NCBI GenBank assembly: GCA_016721185.1
Contig: JADKIP010000014.1
Location: 868,001 to 932,000 of the forward strand
Origin: Candidatus Dechloromonas phosphorivorans
Lineage (GTDB): Bacteria > Pseudomonadota > Gammaproteobacteria > Burkholderiales > Rhodocyclaceae
Length of the DNA stretch: 64,000 nucleotides
Direction: 5' to 3'
Positions within the stretch are counted from its first letter, which is position 1. Every line of letters begins with the position of its first letter. The translations under genes and the position numbers were made by a program. Positions 17,887 to 26,817 of this stretch are shown here, piece by piece. The notes under the pieces are model-generated. The model worked only from the letters and a program-made list of their open reading frames with translations. It did no database searches and was not told the DNA's origin.

Positions 17887-18356
17887 TGGCGACCCATCTC
17901 AAAGCGGGCGACCCGGCACCAGATTTTTCGGCGCCGGGCACGGATGGCCGAACGCTGAATCTGGCCGATTTTCGTGGCCAGAAGCTGGTGCTGTTTTTTT
18001 ACCCGCGCGACGATTCTCCATACTGCACACGGCAGGCCTGTAGCCTGCGTGACTCAAGCGCCGAGATCAGCGCCTGTGGTGCGGCAATTCTTGGCGTGTC
18101 GGCACAGGATGAAGGGTCGCATCAGAAGTTTGCCGAGAAACACCACCTGAAATTTCCTTTGCTGGCCGATACCGATCTGGCCATTGCCCGAGCCTACGGC
18201 GTTGCCGGTGCAGGGCTGGGCGGATTTTTGCGCGCGCTGGTCAAGGCTAGCGAGCGGGTCACTTTCATCATTGATGAAGATGGGTCCATCCTGCACGTCA
18301 TCGGTGATCCGGATTGCCCGGATCACGGTGATGAGGTGTTGGCATTGTTGGCGTAG
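17886..18356 (+). CDS. bcp: Peroxiredoxin, BCP/PrxQ type
   Basis: 156 residues. Thioredoxin-fold thiol peroxidase with peroxidatic Cys in DDSPYCTRQACSLRD and the second Cys five residues later, the spacing of atypical 2-Cys PrxQ/BCP proteins. GDPAPDFSAPGTDGRTLNL is the conserved N-terminal strand. It reduces H2O2 and lipid hydroperoxides using thioredoxin in the cytoplasm. Its start overlaps the acyl-CoA reductase stop (TGATG), so it is coupled to lipid metabolism, perhaps detoxifying lipid peroxides. It converges on the MCP gene with 4 nt between stops. Confidence 0.92.
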   Translation: MATHLKAGDPAPDFSAPGTDGRTLNLADFRGQKLVLFFYPRDDSPYCTRQACSLRDSSAEISACGAAILGVSAQDEGSHQKFAEKHHLKFPLLADTDLAIARAYGVAGAGLGGFLRALVKASERVTFIIDEDGSILHVIGDPDCPDHGDEVLALLA

Positions 18357-18360
18357 CCGG

Positions 18361-19650
18361 TTATTTCATCCGCGCTTCGATGCTGGCGAAGAGCGAGTCG
18401 TAAATCTCGATCAGCGCCTCGCGATCGGCGCTGCCCTTCATCCATTTACGCGAGTGGGCGATCTCAACCGCTTTCTTTTCCATCTCGGACAGGCTCGCGA
18501 CGACGATTTCTTCACCATGCAGAATCGCGTTAACGTCGGCTCGCGCTTTCTGGGCAGTCGAGACGAGGTTCATCGAGAGTTCCATCGCTTTGGCGCCAGA
18601 ACCAATCTGCGCCGCGAGTTCGCTCACCTGAACGGCTGAACTTGCGGAGCCTGACAATTCGTTGCCGAATTCATTGGCAATGGCCCGGGCGCTTGAGACT
18701 GAATTATTGAGCCCGCCGATCTGGGTGACTGCTGTTTCCAATGCCGCACTCATCGCGGCGATGGCGCCGCCAATTTCTTCAGCCGAGCGTTGCGACTGAT
18801 CGGCCAGCTTGCGGACTTCATCAGCAACAACAGCAAAGCCACGGCCGGATTCGCCCGCTCTGGCCGCCTCGATGGCGGCATTCAAGGCCAGCAGGTTAGT
18901 CTGTTTGGCGATGGCGTTTATTTTTCCGGTCAGACTGTTGATCGCACTAGCGGTCGTGGAAAGTGTGGAAAGTGCTTCAGTACCGCTTTGGGCCGCTGTT
19001 TGCGCGCCGCCAAGTGCGAAGGACATGCGCTCGGCGGCTGCCGACATGGCGTGCGCCGACTGAGCAAAAATGGTGGATAGTTCGGCCGATTGCGTCGCAT
19101 CAGTGCCCACTTTTCCCAATGCCTCATTGACCCGGGAAATCGCCTTTGAAAGACCCCGTTCCGAACGCAGAAAAATTCGCGACAGCAAGGCTTCCAGCGC
19201 GACTGCCTCCTGCGACGCATTGACCTCATCGAGTAGTTTTTGCGCTTGATCCAGAACATCCTTGAACGTGCCGTGTACCCCGGTGGTTTGCAAACGGCGC
19301 CAATACCGATTATTGGAACTCGCGGTCATGCCCCCGATAATTTCGCGGAAAGTCGTCTCGGTTTGATCCAGTGCGGAATTCAGATTGACCCGGATTGTTT
19401 CCTGAACCGGGTCAGAAAGGGCGAGGGGCATGCGGTGCACCAGCTCTCCTTCACCCATCTTGCGCAAAATGTTATCGAGGTCCGCGGTCGACGCGCGACC
19501 GGATTGAGCGCCGCCCAGCGCAATCAGGATCATGGCGAGCAGCAGGAAAGGTGCGGCCGCCCACGGATTCCAGAAAGCGGCAGCAAAGCCCGCCGCAATA
19601 AGGGGCAGCAGCAGCCACGCCCGGTTAAAGCGAGAAGATAAGTTGCTCAT
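18361..19650 (-). CDS. Methyl-accepting chemotaxis protein (short, Aer-partner type)
   Basis: 429 residues. Two hydrophobic segments near residues 11-27 and 31-47 form a membrane hairpin with almost no periplasmic loop. A linker follows, then the MCP signalling domain with the conserved tip KQTNLLALNAAIEAARAGES and RGFAVVADEVRKLADQS. Signals reach CheA/CheW through the tip. There is no ligand-binding domain. The upstream gene, overlapping by 26 nt, encodes a separate Aer-type PAS sensor, so the pair probably works like a split Aer receptor for redox or energy taxis. The C-terminus (DREALIEIYDSLFASIE) is unusual and may bind another partner. Confidence 0.92.
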   Translation of the reverse strand: MSNLSSRFNRAWLLLPLIAAGFAAAFWNPWAAAPFLLLAMILIALGGAQSGRASTADLDNILRKMGEGELVHRMPLALSDPVQETIRVNLNSALDQTETTFREIIGGMTASSNNRYWRRLQTTGVHGTFKDVLDQAQKLLDEVNASQEAVALEALLSRIFLRSERGLSKAISRVNEALGKVGTDATQSAELSTIFAQSAHAMSAAAERMSFALGGAQTAAQSGTEALSTLSTTASAINSLTGKINAIAKQTNLLALNAAIEAARAGESGRGFAVVADEVRKLADQSQRSAEEIGGAIAAMSAALETAVTQIGGLNNSVSSARAIANEFGNELSGSASSAVQVSELAAQIGSGAKAMELSMNLVSTAQKARADVNAILHGEEIVVASLSEMEKKAVEIAHSRKWMKGSADREALIEIYDSLFASIEARMK

Positions 19651-20143
19651 AATCCATTCCTGTTTGTTGCATCAGATCGATTAACACTTTGGTCCCTGCG
19701 TCGATGGCATCACGGGCGCCGGCTGCTTTCTCGGCTTGCAGCATCTGGCGATAAACCGGTTCGATTTTTTCAATGCCGCTGCGTTTTGGGCAGCGTCTTA
19801 CCGAGGTGTAGCCGGTAATCTGGCCATTCTGGCCAAAATCCGGGGCGATATGGGTGAAAACCCAGTAATAGCTACCGTCTTTGGACATGTTTTTGACGTA
19901 GGCGAAAAACTCATTACCTGATGAAATCGTGTCCCAGGCCAGCTTGAATGCTGAGCGCGGCATGTCCGGATGGCGAATGATGTTGTGCTGCGAGCCAATC
20001 AGCTCTGCTTCGGTGTACCCGGAAAATTCGATAAAAATCGGATTGCCGTAGGTAATGATGCCCTTGGGATTGGTTTTTGAAACGATGAAATCGTTTTCCC
20101 GCATCGGGCGCTCAATGGTTGTTGGTACGATGTCTCTTTTCAT
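19625..20143 (-). CDS. Aer-like PAS sensor protein
   Basis: 172 residues, a single PAS domain (about 15-130). RPMRENDFIVSKTNPKGIIT followed by NIIRHPDMPRSAFKLAWDTI and GSYYWVFTHIAPDF are the hallmarks of the FAD-binding Aer PAS domain. A C-terminal helix (EKIEPVYRQMLQAEKAAG) may dock on the MCP. It overlaps the MCP gene by 26 nt. In E. coli Aer these parts are one polypeptide; here they are two. FAD binding is expected from the family, not proven. An AT-rich region just upstream (20144-20180) may hold its own promoter. Confidence 0.9.
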   Translation of the reverse strand: MKRDIVPTTIERPMRENDFIVSKTNPKGIITYGNPIFIEFSGYTEAELIGSQHNIIRHPDMPRSAFKLAWDTISSGNEFFAYVKNMSKDGSYYWVFTHIAPDFGQNGQITGYTSVRRCPKRSGIEKIEPVYRQMLQAEKAAGARDAIDAGTKVLIDLMQQTGMDYEQLIFSL

Positions 20144-20179
20144 TTTTTTGCACCATATTTAATAAATGTGATTTTAATG

Positions 20180-21064
20180 CTATTTCGGATTGCCGATAAT
20201 TCCTAACAAAATATCAACCGTTTGCCGGGCGTAAAGCAGGGCCAAATGGCCGATGCCCGGTAGTTCGACATCTTCGGCTTCCGGCAGACGCTGGTTATCC
20301 TGCGGCATGACGAAATTATCGTGCGGTGTACGGATCGAGATCACGGGAATTTTGACTGGCTCGCTGGCCAGATCGCGCAGCCACATTGAGCCGGGTTCCA
20401 TTTCGCGGGCGCTTTGGCCGACAAAGCCGACCCGTGACAGTTCGCTGCCCTGATGCGGGGTGGCGATGGTAATCAGTTTGGCGACCTGGGCAATGCCGTG
20501 CCGGGCAAGATAGGAGCGGCTGACCAGACCGCCCATGCTGTGGCCGACCAGAATGACCTGCTGGGCGCCGGTGGCTTTGCAGACTTGGTCGATTCGCTGC
20601 ACCAATTGGGGAACGAGTTTGCCGATACTGGCGTAGGGCGGAACCAGGCTGACACTGGCCACAGTGTGGCCTGCCGCTTCAAGATCGCGCCGGATTTTCC
20701 ACCAGACACCCCGGCTGCAGCCATAGCCGTGGATCAGAATGATCGGTTGTTTTGAGGGGCGCAGGCGATCCGCCGGCATCCACAGGCGCTCGAAGGGAAT
20801 GACCAGAATGAAGGTCAGGATGAAGGCGAGGTATTCACTGAGCATCATCCAGATCGTTTGCCCGGTTGATAGCTTGGGGGCTGGCGACGGGTGGGCATAG
20901 GCAAAGGCCCAGGTGATGGCAACGATCCCCATGCGAAGACCCAGTACGCCGCCGAGGGCGCCAAGTACAGCGACATCCCAGGAGGCATTGAACCAGTAGC
21001 GGGAGAGTGCCATGTAGCTGGCAATCTCGATGAGCAACCAAATGAATAGGGTGACGGGAACCAT
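20180..21064 (-). CDS. Membrane-anchored alpha/beta-hydrolase, lipase-like
   Basis: 294 residues. Two or three N-terminal hydrophobic segments (residues 2-20, 33-55, 70-90) anchor it in the membrane. The hydrolase domain starts with PIILIHGYGCSRGVWW (oxyanion HG) and carries the nucleophile elbow LVGHSMGGLVSRSYL; the catalytic Asp and His probably lie near DNFVMPQD and GIGHLALL. It resembles bacterial triacylglycerol lipases/acyltransferases. It starts 4 nt after the GMC stop codon, so it is in one operon with the aldehyde dehydrogenase, Tat protein and GMC oxidoreductase. It may release the fatty substrate for those enzymes. Confidence 0.88.
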   Translation of the reverse strand: MVPVTLFIWLLIEIASYMALSRYWFNASWDVAVLGALGGVLGLRMGIVAITWAFAYAHPSPAPKLSTGQTIWMMLSEYLAFILTFILVIPFERLWMPADRLRPSKQPIILIHGYGCSRGVWWKIRRDLEAAGHTVASVSLVPPYASIGKLVPQLVQRIDQVCKATGAQQVILVGHSMGGLVSRSYLARHGIAQVAKLITIATPHQGSELSRVGFVGQSAREMEPGSMWLRDLASEPVKIPVISIRTPHDNFVMPQDNQRLPEAEDVELPGIGHLALLYARQTVDILLGIIGNPK

Positions 21065-21068
21065 AGCC

Positions 21069-22697
21069 TTAGAGAATCGCGGCTTTTCCCTCGCCAGTCA
21101 AGGCGGCAGCGAGCATTGAGGCGTTTCTGGCGATCAATCCGTAGATCGAAAGTTGTGGATTTGCACCAATGCTGGTCGGGAAAACCGAGCCGTCGTGGAT
21201 TGATAAATTGGCGATCTGGAAGTGCCGGCCGTCGTCGCTGACCACGCCGCTTTCCGGGCTGGCCGCCATCGCGCAGCCGCCCATGACATGCGCGCTGACG
21301 ACGCGGCAGCGCAAGGGAGCGAGCGGCAATTCGGCCAAGGATTTTTTGGCTTCGGCCCACGAAGTGTAACCGGGGCTGTCTTCATGCACGGGCGTCACCC
21401 AACTGGCGCCGGCGGCGAACTGGATTTCAGCCATTGCCAGCAAGGCGCGGCGGGCGGCTTCCCAATAGGTGTCGTTGAGCGGGTAGTCGAGTACTGGCGA
21501 ACCATCGCGCCGCAGGCTGGCCTGGCCGCCCTTGCTTTGTGGGTGGAAACCGTCGCGTACGAGGGCAAGGATCGTCTGGCTCCGGGCGAAGTTTTGCATC
21601 AGCCGGGCGTGGCCTTCGCCGAAACCATGCAGCGTTGTCGAAAAGAGCACCGGGTGGAGCGGCGGAACTTCCAATTTGAAGCCCAAAGGGCCGCCCCGAA
21701 GGAAGTCCCCTTGTGGGGCAGCATTGTGCAAAAAATGGTCGGAATAGATCGATTGCGGTGCGCCGGCATAACCGGCGATGTCGTGATCGAACAGGCCGGA
21801 TGAAATCACCGTGGGATGCAGGAAAGTACGCTTGCCAAGTACGCCATGCGGGTCCGGCGCCTTACTGCGCAGGAGCAGGGCGGGGGAGTTGATGGCGCCA
21901 CCGGCGAGGACGAAATGCCTGGCGTGAACCGTGACGCGAACGCCGCTCGGGTGCAGGCCATCGATCTTCAAGGCGCTGGCGGTCAGTTGGGTTGCCTGTG
22001 GACCGGAAAATTCAAGGCGCTCGGCCCGGAGTCGGGAAATCAGCATGGCGCCAAGATTGAGTGCGCTCGGGATGGTGGTGAGCAGCATCGACTGCTTGGC
22101 ATTGGTCGGGCAGCCCATGCCGCAATAGCCGAGATTCCAGCATTCCTTGACGTTGCGCGGGATGACGGCAACCGGGATGCCTAGCTTTTCAGCACCACGC
22201 GCCAGCACGGCATTGTTTTCATTCGGCGGCAGGTGCCAGGGATTAACGTTCAGGCGCCGTTCCATCTGCGCAAACCACGGCGCCATGGCTTCAACCGAAA
22301 GGGACTTGAGGCCGTGTGCGGTTTGCCACCAGTTCAGCGTTTCCGCTGGGGTGCGGAAGCTGCTCGTCCAGTTGACCGTGGTCGAACCGCCCACGCAGCG
22401 GCCTTGCAGGATATTGATCGCCTTGTCGGCCGTCTTGCGGGCGGCCGATTCCTGATACAGCGTCGGGTAGGCCTCGGCTTCACGCATCCGGAAATCGTTG
22501 CTGGTGCGCAGCGGGCCTTCTTCGATGATGATGACCTTGAGGCCGGCCTGGGCCAGTATTTCAGCCGTGACTCCGCCACCGGCGCCGCTGCCGATGATCG
22601 CCACATCCGCTTCATAACGCGTGTCGGCGGTCAGGTCGCTGGCGTCGATGTGTTTCCAGCCGGTGGCGAGTCCTTCGCGGAAAATGTCGCGCATCAT
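21069..22697 (-). CDS. GMC oxidoreductase, long-chain alcohol oxidase-like
   Basis: 542 residues. FAD-binding motif VAIIGSGAGGGVTAEILAQA near residue 33; second GMC signature in the region FVLAGGAINSPALLLRS; C-terminal motif with IHDGSVFPTSIGANPQLSIY. A Cys-rich stretch CWNLGYCGMGCPTNAKQS is typical of the long-chain-alcohol-oxidase branch. It would oxidise a fatty alcohol to the aldehyde, using FAD. Its start overlaps the Tat-protein gene by 4 nt; that small protein is a likely partner subunit, as in gluconate-dehydrogenase-like complexes. Whether O2 or the respiratory chain takes the electrons is not visible. Confidence 0.9.
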   Translation of the reverse strand: MMRDIFREGLATGWKHIDASDLTADTRYEADVAIIGSGAGGGVTAEILAQAGLKVIIIEEGPLRTSNDFRMREAEAYPTLYQESAARKTADKAINILQGRCVGGSTTVNWTSSFRTPAETLNWWQTAHGLKSLSVEAMAPWFAQMERRLNVNPWHLPPNENNAVLARGAEKLGIPVAVIPRNVKECWNLGYCGMGCPTNAKQSMLLTTIPSALNLGAMLISRLRAERLEFSGPQATQLTASALKIDGLHPSGVRVTVHARHFVLAGGAINSPALLLRSKAPDPHGVLGKRTFLHPTVISSGLFDHDIAGYAGAPQSIYSDHFLHNAAPQGDFLRGGPLGFKLEVPPLHPVLFSTTLHGFGEGHARLMQNFARSQTILALVRDGFHPQSKGGQASLRRDGSPVLDYPLNDTYWEAARRALLAMAEIQFAAGASWVTPVHEDSPGYTSWAEAKKSLAELPLAPLRCRVVSAHVMGGCAMAASPESGVVSDDGRHFQIANLSIHDGSVFPTSIGANPQLSIYGLIARNASMLAAALTGEGKAAIL

Positions 22698-23179
22698 TTC
22701 AGCAGCGGTGGGCCGGGGTAGCCGATCGCCGCCCAGCTTTCCGGCTGGGCGTACCAGGTGCCGAGGATCAGGTCGTGCAGCGCGGCGTAACCGGATTTCA
22801 GCAGGTCAAAACGGCTGTGCCGCCAACTGTCGAGAAAGGCATTCAGGGATGCCGGCGTTGCATCGTTCCACGGCGACCAGAGGCCAGCCGCCAGCATCCG
22901 GGTGAGCGGGAAAGTGAGCAGATCGAACAATTCGCCGATTTCTTTCTGTGTGGCTAGTGACAGGCCTTTGATCGCCGTTTCAACACCGGACAGAGTGCGA
23001 TTGATCTGCCGTTCGGCGTCCTCGGGCCGGGGCGACAAAGCGCCGGCCAGCATCACCGGAATCAGCGCACTCAAGACCTGCGTCCGGCCGTCATTTTCGC
23101 CAGGTCGAGCGCAAGCGGCGATATTCAGCAACAGCCCGCCGGCCAGCCCGGTCTTGAGAAATTCGCGGCGTGTCGTCAT
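22694..23179 (-). CDS. Tat-exported small subunit-like protein
   Basis: 161 residues. The N-terminus TTRREFLKTGLAGGLLL has a twin-arginine motif (RREFLK) and a hydrophobic core, followed by NIAACARPG that could also serve as a lipobox. The mature part is helical and resembles small accessory subunits (gluconate 2-dehydrogenase subunit 3 type) that pair with GMC flavoproteins. It overlaps the genes on both sides by 4 nt (aldehyde dehydrogenase upstream, GMC downstream). If it carries the GMC protein through the Tat system, alcohol oxidation would occur in the periplasm; this is inference. Confidence 0.75.
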   Translation of the reverse strand: MTTRREFLKTGLAGGLLLNIAACARPGENDGRTQVLSALIPVMLAGALSPRPEDAERQINRTLSGVETAIKGLSLATQKEIGELFDLLTFPLTRMLAAGLWSPWNDATPASLNAFLDSWRHSRFDLLKSGYAALHDLILGTWYAQPESWAAIGYPGPPLLK

Positions 23180-24624
23180 CGCAACAGCAGCTTGAGCAGC
23201 CGCTCGAACAACTTGCCGTAGGGCGGATTGAACAGCCCGATGCCGTTGAGGCGCGACTGGTAGAAGACCGGCTTCAGCTTGGAAAAGGTCCGGAACCCTT
23301 CGTGGCCATGATATTGCCCCATGCCGCTGGGGCCGACGCCACCAAAGGGCAGATCGTCCTGGGCAATATGCAGGATGGTGTCGTTGACCGTCACACCACC
23401 GGCGATGGTCTGGTCGAGTACCTGATTGATGCGCGTCTTGTCGCGGTCGAAAAGGTAGAGCGCCAGCGGCCGGTCGTGGGCATTGATGTAGTCGAGCGCT
23501 TCCTGCACGTTCCGGTAAGTCAGGACGGGAAGCAGTGGCCCGAAAATTTCCTCCTGCATTACCTTCATGCTTTCGGTGGTTTGCAGAATCAGCGTTGGGG
23601 CCAGTCGCTGCGGGCCGTTCGGATTGGCTTTTACCTCGGCCAGCGGCACGAGTGGAACGATATGCGCCCCGTGAGCCGCCGCATCATCAAGATAGCCTTG
23701 CAGACGGGCGGCGTGGCGGGCATTGATGACGGAGCTGTAATCCGGGTTTTGCTGCAAGTCGGGATAGCTGGCAGCGACAACTTTGCGGGCCGCGGCAATG
23801 AAATTCTCGACCTCGCCTTCCGGCAGAAAAAGGTAATCCGGTGCGATACAGGTTTGCCCGGCATTCAGGCACTTCCCGGCGAGGATGCGTTCGGCTGCTT
23901 TGGCGATGGGGTAATCAGGCGCGATGATGGCGGGCGACTTGCCGCCGAGTTCCAGCGTCACCGGCGTCAGATTCTCGGCAGCAGCCTTCATCACCAGTCG
24001 GCCGACCGCGGTCGAACCGGTGAATAGCAGATGATCAAACGGCAGGTGCGAGAATGCCTGCGCCAATTCGTGATCGCCCCCGACCACAGCCAGTTCATCC
24101 GCCGGAAAATAGCGTGCGGCCAGTTCGGCGAACAATGCTGCGGTCGACGGCGTAAATTCGGACATTTTCACCAGTGCCCGGTTGCCGGCGGCGAGGGCGG
24201 CGGTCAATGGCCCGATGGCAAGATAGACTGGATAATTCCAGGGCGAGATGATGCCGACGCAGCCCAGTGCCTGTGGCCGCAACTCTGCCCTGGCCGGCTG
24301 AAACCAGAGCGAAACCGGGCGTCGTTGCGGCTTCATCCAGCCACCAAGATGGCGGCGGGTATGGCGTATGCCTTCGAGGCTGGGGAAAATTTCCAGCAAT
24401 TGCGTTTCATGGCTGGAACGATGACCAAAGTCGGCCGACACAGCCGCACAAAGGGCGTTCGCGTTCTCCCGTAGCAAAGTTTCCAAAGCATCCAGCCGCT
24501 GCCGACGAATCGCCAGCGGCGGCACCATCTCCTCTCGGCTGGCGGCATGACTCGCGGCAAAAGCGGCCTGCAGCCCGGCAAAATCAGTAATTAGCGAAGA
24601 GGTTGGATGGGAGGGCGGGGGCAT
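23176..24624 (-). CDS. Aldehyde dehydrogenase, coniferyl-aldehyde-dehydrogenase type
   Basis: About 482 residues from the ATG at 24624; a GTG three codons earlier is possible. NAD(P)-dependent aldehyde dehydrogenase with NPVYLAIGPL-like cofactor region (ISPWNYPVYLAIGPLTAAL), FTGSTAVGRLVM, catalytic Glu in LELGGKSPAI and nucleophile Cys in NAGQTCIAPDY. The C-terminus has a hydrophobic, basic tail (KLFERLLKLLLR) that could bind membrane. CalB-like sequences of this type often accompany GMC oxidoreductase genes. It heads the four-gene overlapping operon and would convert fatty aldehyde to fatty acid. Divergent from the FFLEE-motif gene at 24730. Confidence 0.9.
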   Translation of the reverse strand: MPPPSHPTSSLITDFAGLQAAFAASHAASREEMVPPLAIRRQRLDALETLLRENANALCAAVSADFGHRSSHETQLLEIFPSLEGIRHTRRHLGGWMKPQRRPVSLWFQPARAELRPQALGCVGIISPWNYPVYLAIGPLTAALAAGNRALVKMSEFTPSTAALFAELAARYFPADELAVVGGDHELAQAFSHLPFDHLLFTGSTAVGRLVMKAAAENLTPVTLELGGKSPAIIAPDYPIAKAAERILAGKCLNAGQTCIAPDYLFLPEGEVENFIAAARKVVAASYPDLQQNPDYSSVINARHAARLQGYLDDAAAHGAHIVPLVPLAEVKANPNGPQRLAPTLILQTTESMKVMQEEIFGPLLPVLTYRNVQEALDYINAHDRPLALYLFDRDKTRINQVLDQTIAGGVTVNDTILHIAQDDLPFGGVGPSGMGQYHGHEGFRTFSKLKPVFYQSRLNGIGLFNPPYGKLFERLLKLLLR

Positions 24625-24693
24625 CCGGTGCACCTGTCAGAATGAATAATTTCAGTGTAGTTGGGTGCCTGAGTCGTCGTTAGGCAAAATCCT

Positions 24694-24708
24694 CTAAACG
24701 GCGTTTAG
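24694..24708. promoter_or_regulatory. Palindromic operator candidate between divergent genes
   Basis: CTAAACG-G-CGTTTAG is a perfect 7-bp inverted repeat with a 1-nt centre. It lies about 70 nt upstream of the aldehyde dehydrogenase start (minus strand) and 22 nt upstream of the plus-strand gene, next to a CATAAT box at 24718-24723. It is suited to regulate one or both genes. The binding protein is unknown; the TetR protein of this window is one candidate. Confidence 0.4.
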
Positions 24709-24729
24709 CAGCTTTGTCATAATCAGACC

Positions 24730-25447
24730 ATGAGCGAGAAAGAACATCACGACGTAGACCGCACGGCTTGCGTCGCCGACCTGAAACGCTTCCTGGCCGA
24801 AGCGCGTGATCTGCGGCTGGCTGCGGCGGCTGATCCGGTGCGCGGCCAGCGGCGCGACCGTTTGCGCGCCTGGCAGGCGGCACGACTCGCCAAGACCCAC
24901 GCTGATTTGCTCGCCAGCCCAAAATTCAATATTGCAGCCACTTTTTTCCTCTCCGATCTCTACGGCCCGAAGGACTTTAGCGAGCGCGACACCGAGATGG
25001 AGAAAGTCCTGCCGATCATGACCACCATGCTGCCGGTTTCCGGCTTGCGCACCTTGTTGCTGGCGGTGGAAGTTGATGCGTTGTCCGAGCGTTTCGATGC
25101 CGAGATGGTGGCGGTGCTGGGCAAGCGCCTGGATCAGGACGGACTGGACATTGGACGACTACGCCGCAGCCTATCGCCAGGTGGGTGACCGGGATGGGCG
25201 TGAATTACAGATCCGCCTGATTGGCGAAACCGGCGAGGCGCTGGACGCGCTGGCCCATAAAACCTTTGCCGGGGCGGCGCTGAAATTGATGCACGGGCCG
25301 GCCCAACTCGCCGGTCTGGGGGCATTGCACGCCTTTCTTGAGCGGGGGTTCAATGCTTTTCGCAGCCTGCGTCGGGCCGATGAATTTCTGGAAACGATCG
25401 TCCAGCGCGAGCGCGAATTGATGGTTTCGCTTTTTACGACCGTTTGA
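24730..25447 (+). pseudogene. FFLEE(Y)-motif family protein, interrupted by one frameshift
   Basis: The frame from the ATG at 24730 encodes a helical protein (CVADLKRFLAEARDLRLAAA, FFLSDLYGPKDFSERDTEME) up to about residue 139, then reads into unrelated sequence. The neighbouring frame takes over at 25148 with TLDDYAAAYRQVGDR and continues to 25447. Removing one G at 25146/25147 joins the two into a single 238-residue protein, so either the gene has a recent 1-bp insertion or the sequence has an error. The FFLSDLYGP(KD)FSERD segment matches a family of uncharacterised proteobacterial proteins named for a FFLEELYG motif. Function unknown. Start codon lies about 7 nt from a CATAAT box, so the true start may be further in or the transcript nearly leaderless. 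Confidence 0.65.
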
Positions 25448-25488
25448 TCGCCGAGCAAGCGAAATCGCACAAGCGCTCGAAAGCCAAC

Positions 25489-25938
25489 TTACGGGCGCTG
25501 CCGATTCTCTTTGATCTTTTCGCGGGCAATGAGTCGGGATATTTCCTCGATCTCGGTTGCCAGCAAAGCAATCAGATCATCCAGCGAAACGACCCCTTCC
25601 AGTTCCCCCGTGGTATTCACCACCGGTAGCCGGCGCACGCCATGTTCGCGCATCAGGCGGATTGTCGAGAAAACGCCATCCTCCTCCGCGACGGTGTGCA
25701 GTGACTCGGTCATGATGTCTTCAATGAGAATCGTATCCGGATCAAGCCCGCAGGCGAGCACCTCGACCACCATATCCCGGTCGGTCACGATACCCACGGG
25801 CCGCAAGCTTCCGTTGCCTTCACCCACGACAATGACTGAACCGACGTGATGTTCACGCATCAGTCTGGCCGCTTCCGTCACGCTGGCGTTGCGGTCGGTG
25901 ACGACCACATCGCGTTTGCAAAAATCGCCAATGGGCAT
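25489..25938 (-). CDS. Two-CBS-domain protein
   Basis: 149 residues made of a CBS pair: the first with DRNASVTEAARLMREHHVGS and GIVTDRDMVVEVLACG, the second with DGVFSTIRLMREHGVRRLPV and EGVVSLDDLIALLATE. CBS pairs bind adenosine nucleotides (AMP, ATP) or related ligands and usually regulate other proteins. Stand-alone pairs of this size resemble Hrp1 of Mycobacterium tuberculosis, a hypoxia-induced protein. It lies 65 nt downstream of the DUF2934 gene on the same strand, within the stress island. No other domain is present. Confidence 0.92.
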   Translation of the reverse strand: MPIGDFCKRDVVVTDRNASVTEAARLMREHHVGSVIVVGEGNGSLRPVGIVTDRDMVVEVLACGLDPDTILIEDIMTESLHTVAEEDGVFSTIRLMREHGVRRLPVVNTTGELEGVVSLDDLIALLATEIEEISRLIAREKIKENRQRP

Positions 25939-26003
25939 ATCAGTTTCCCTTTTCTGCGTGCATTTGTATTTGTCGGGGCGTGCGCCAGAAAGTGGCGGCC
26001 ACT

Positions 26004-26279
26004 TCAGAACGGCTCGCCCTGGCGCTCGATATCGGTCATTTGCCTGACCGCACGTTCGGCATCAAGCCAGTCCTGCAACTCGGCGCCATCCTCGAAACCT
26101 CTTTTTTCGTAACGAAAATAGGCTTCCGTCTGGATCATCTGGTGAAGGTCCGGCTCGCGAACACGAACCGGCTTGGCCTTCGTTTTTGCCTGATTTTTAA
26201 CGTTGACCGCAGCAGATCGGGGCGCTTTGCTGGCGACGGGCTTTGGGGTGGTTCGACTGACAAGTTCTGCAGTTTTCAT
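26004..26279 (-). CDS. DUF2934 domain protein
   Basis: 91 residues, ATG at 26279 with GGAG 6-8 nt upstream. The N-terminal half is basic and low-complexity (KTAELVSRTTPKPVASKAP). The C-terminal half, HQMIQTEAYFRYEKRGFEDG followed by DWLDAERAVRQM, is a clear DUF2934 motif (A-x-x-Y-x-RGF-x-x-G-x-x-x-DWL-x-AE). Function unknown; the family is frequent near stress and Hsp20/CBS genes. A GCTGCGGTCAAC repeat copy lies inside it (26202-26213). Its upstream region is destroyed by the G/C homopolymer tract, so its promoter cannot be judged fully; an operator-like site lies at 26874-26889. Confidence 0.85.
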   Translation of the reverse strand: MKTAELVSRTTPKPVASKAPRSAAVNVKNQAKTKAKPVRVREPDLHQMIQTEAYFRYEKRGFEDGAELQDWLDAERAVRQMTDIERQGEPF

Positions 26280-26295
26280 GATGACTCCGAATGGC

Positions 26296-26755
<460 letters not shown>

Positions 26756-26817
26756 ATTTTATCACAGCCCCTTAACCCCAAAAGTTGATTTAGGATGAGC
26801 TAAAGCCCAATTCCTGA

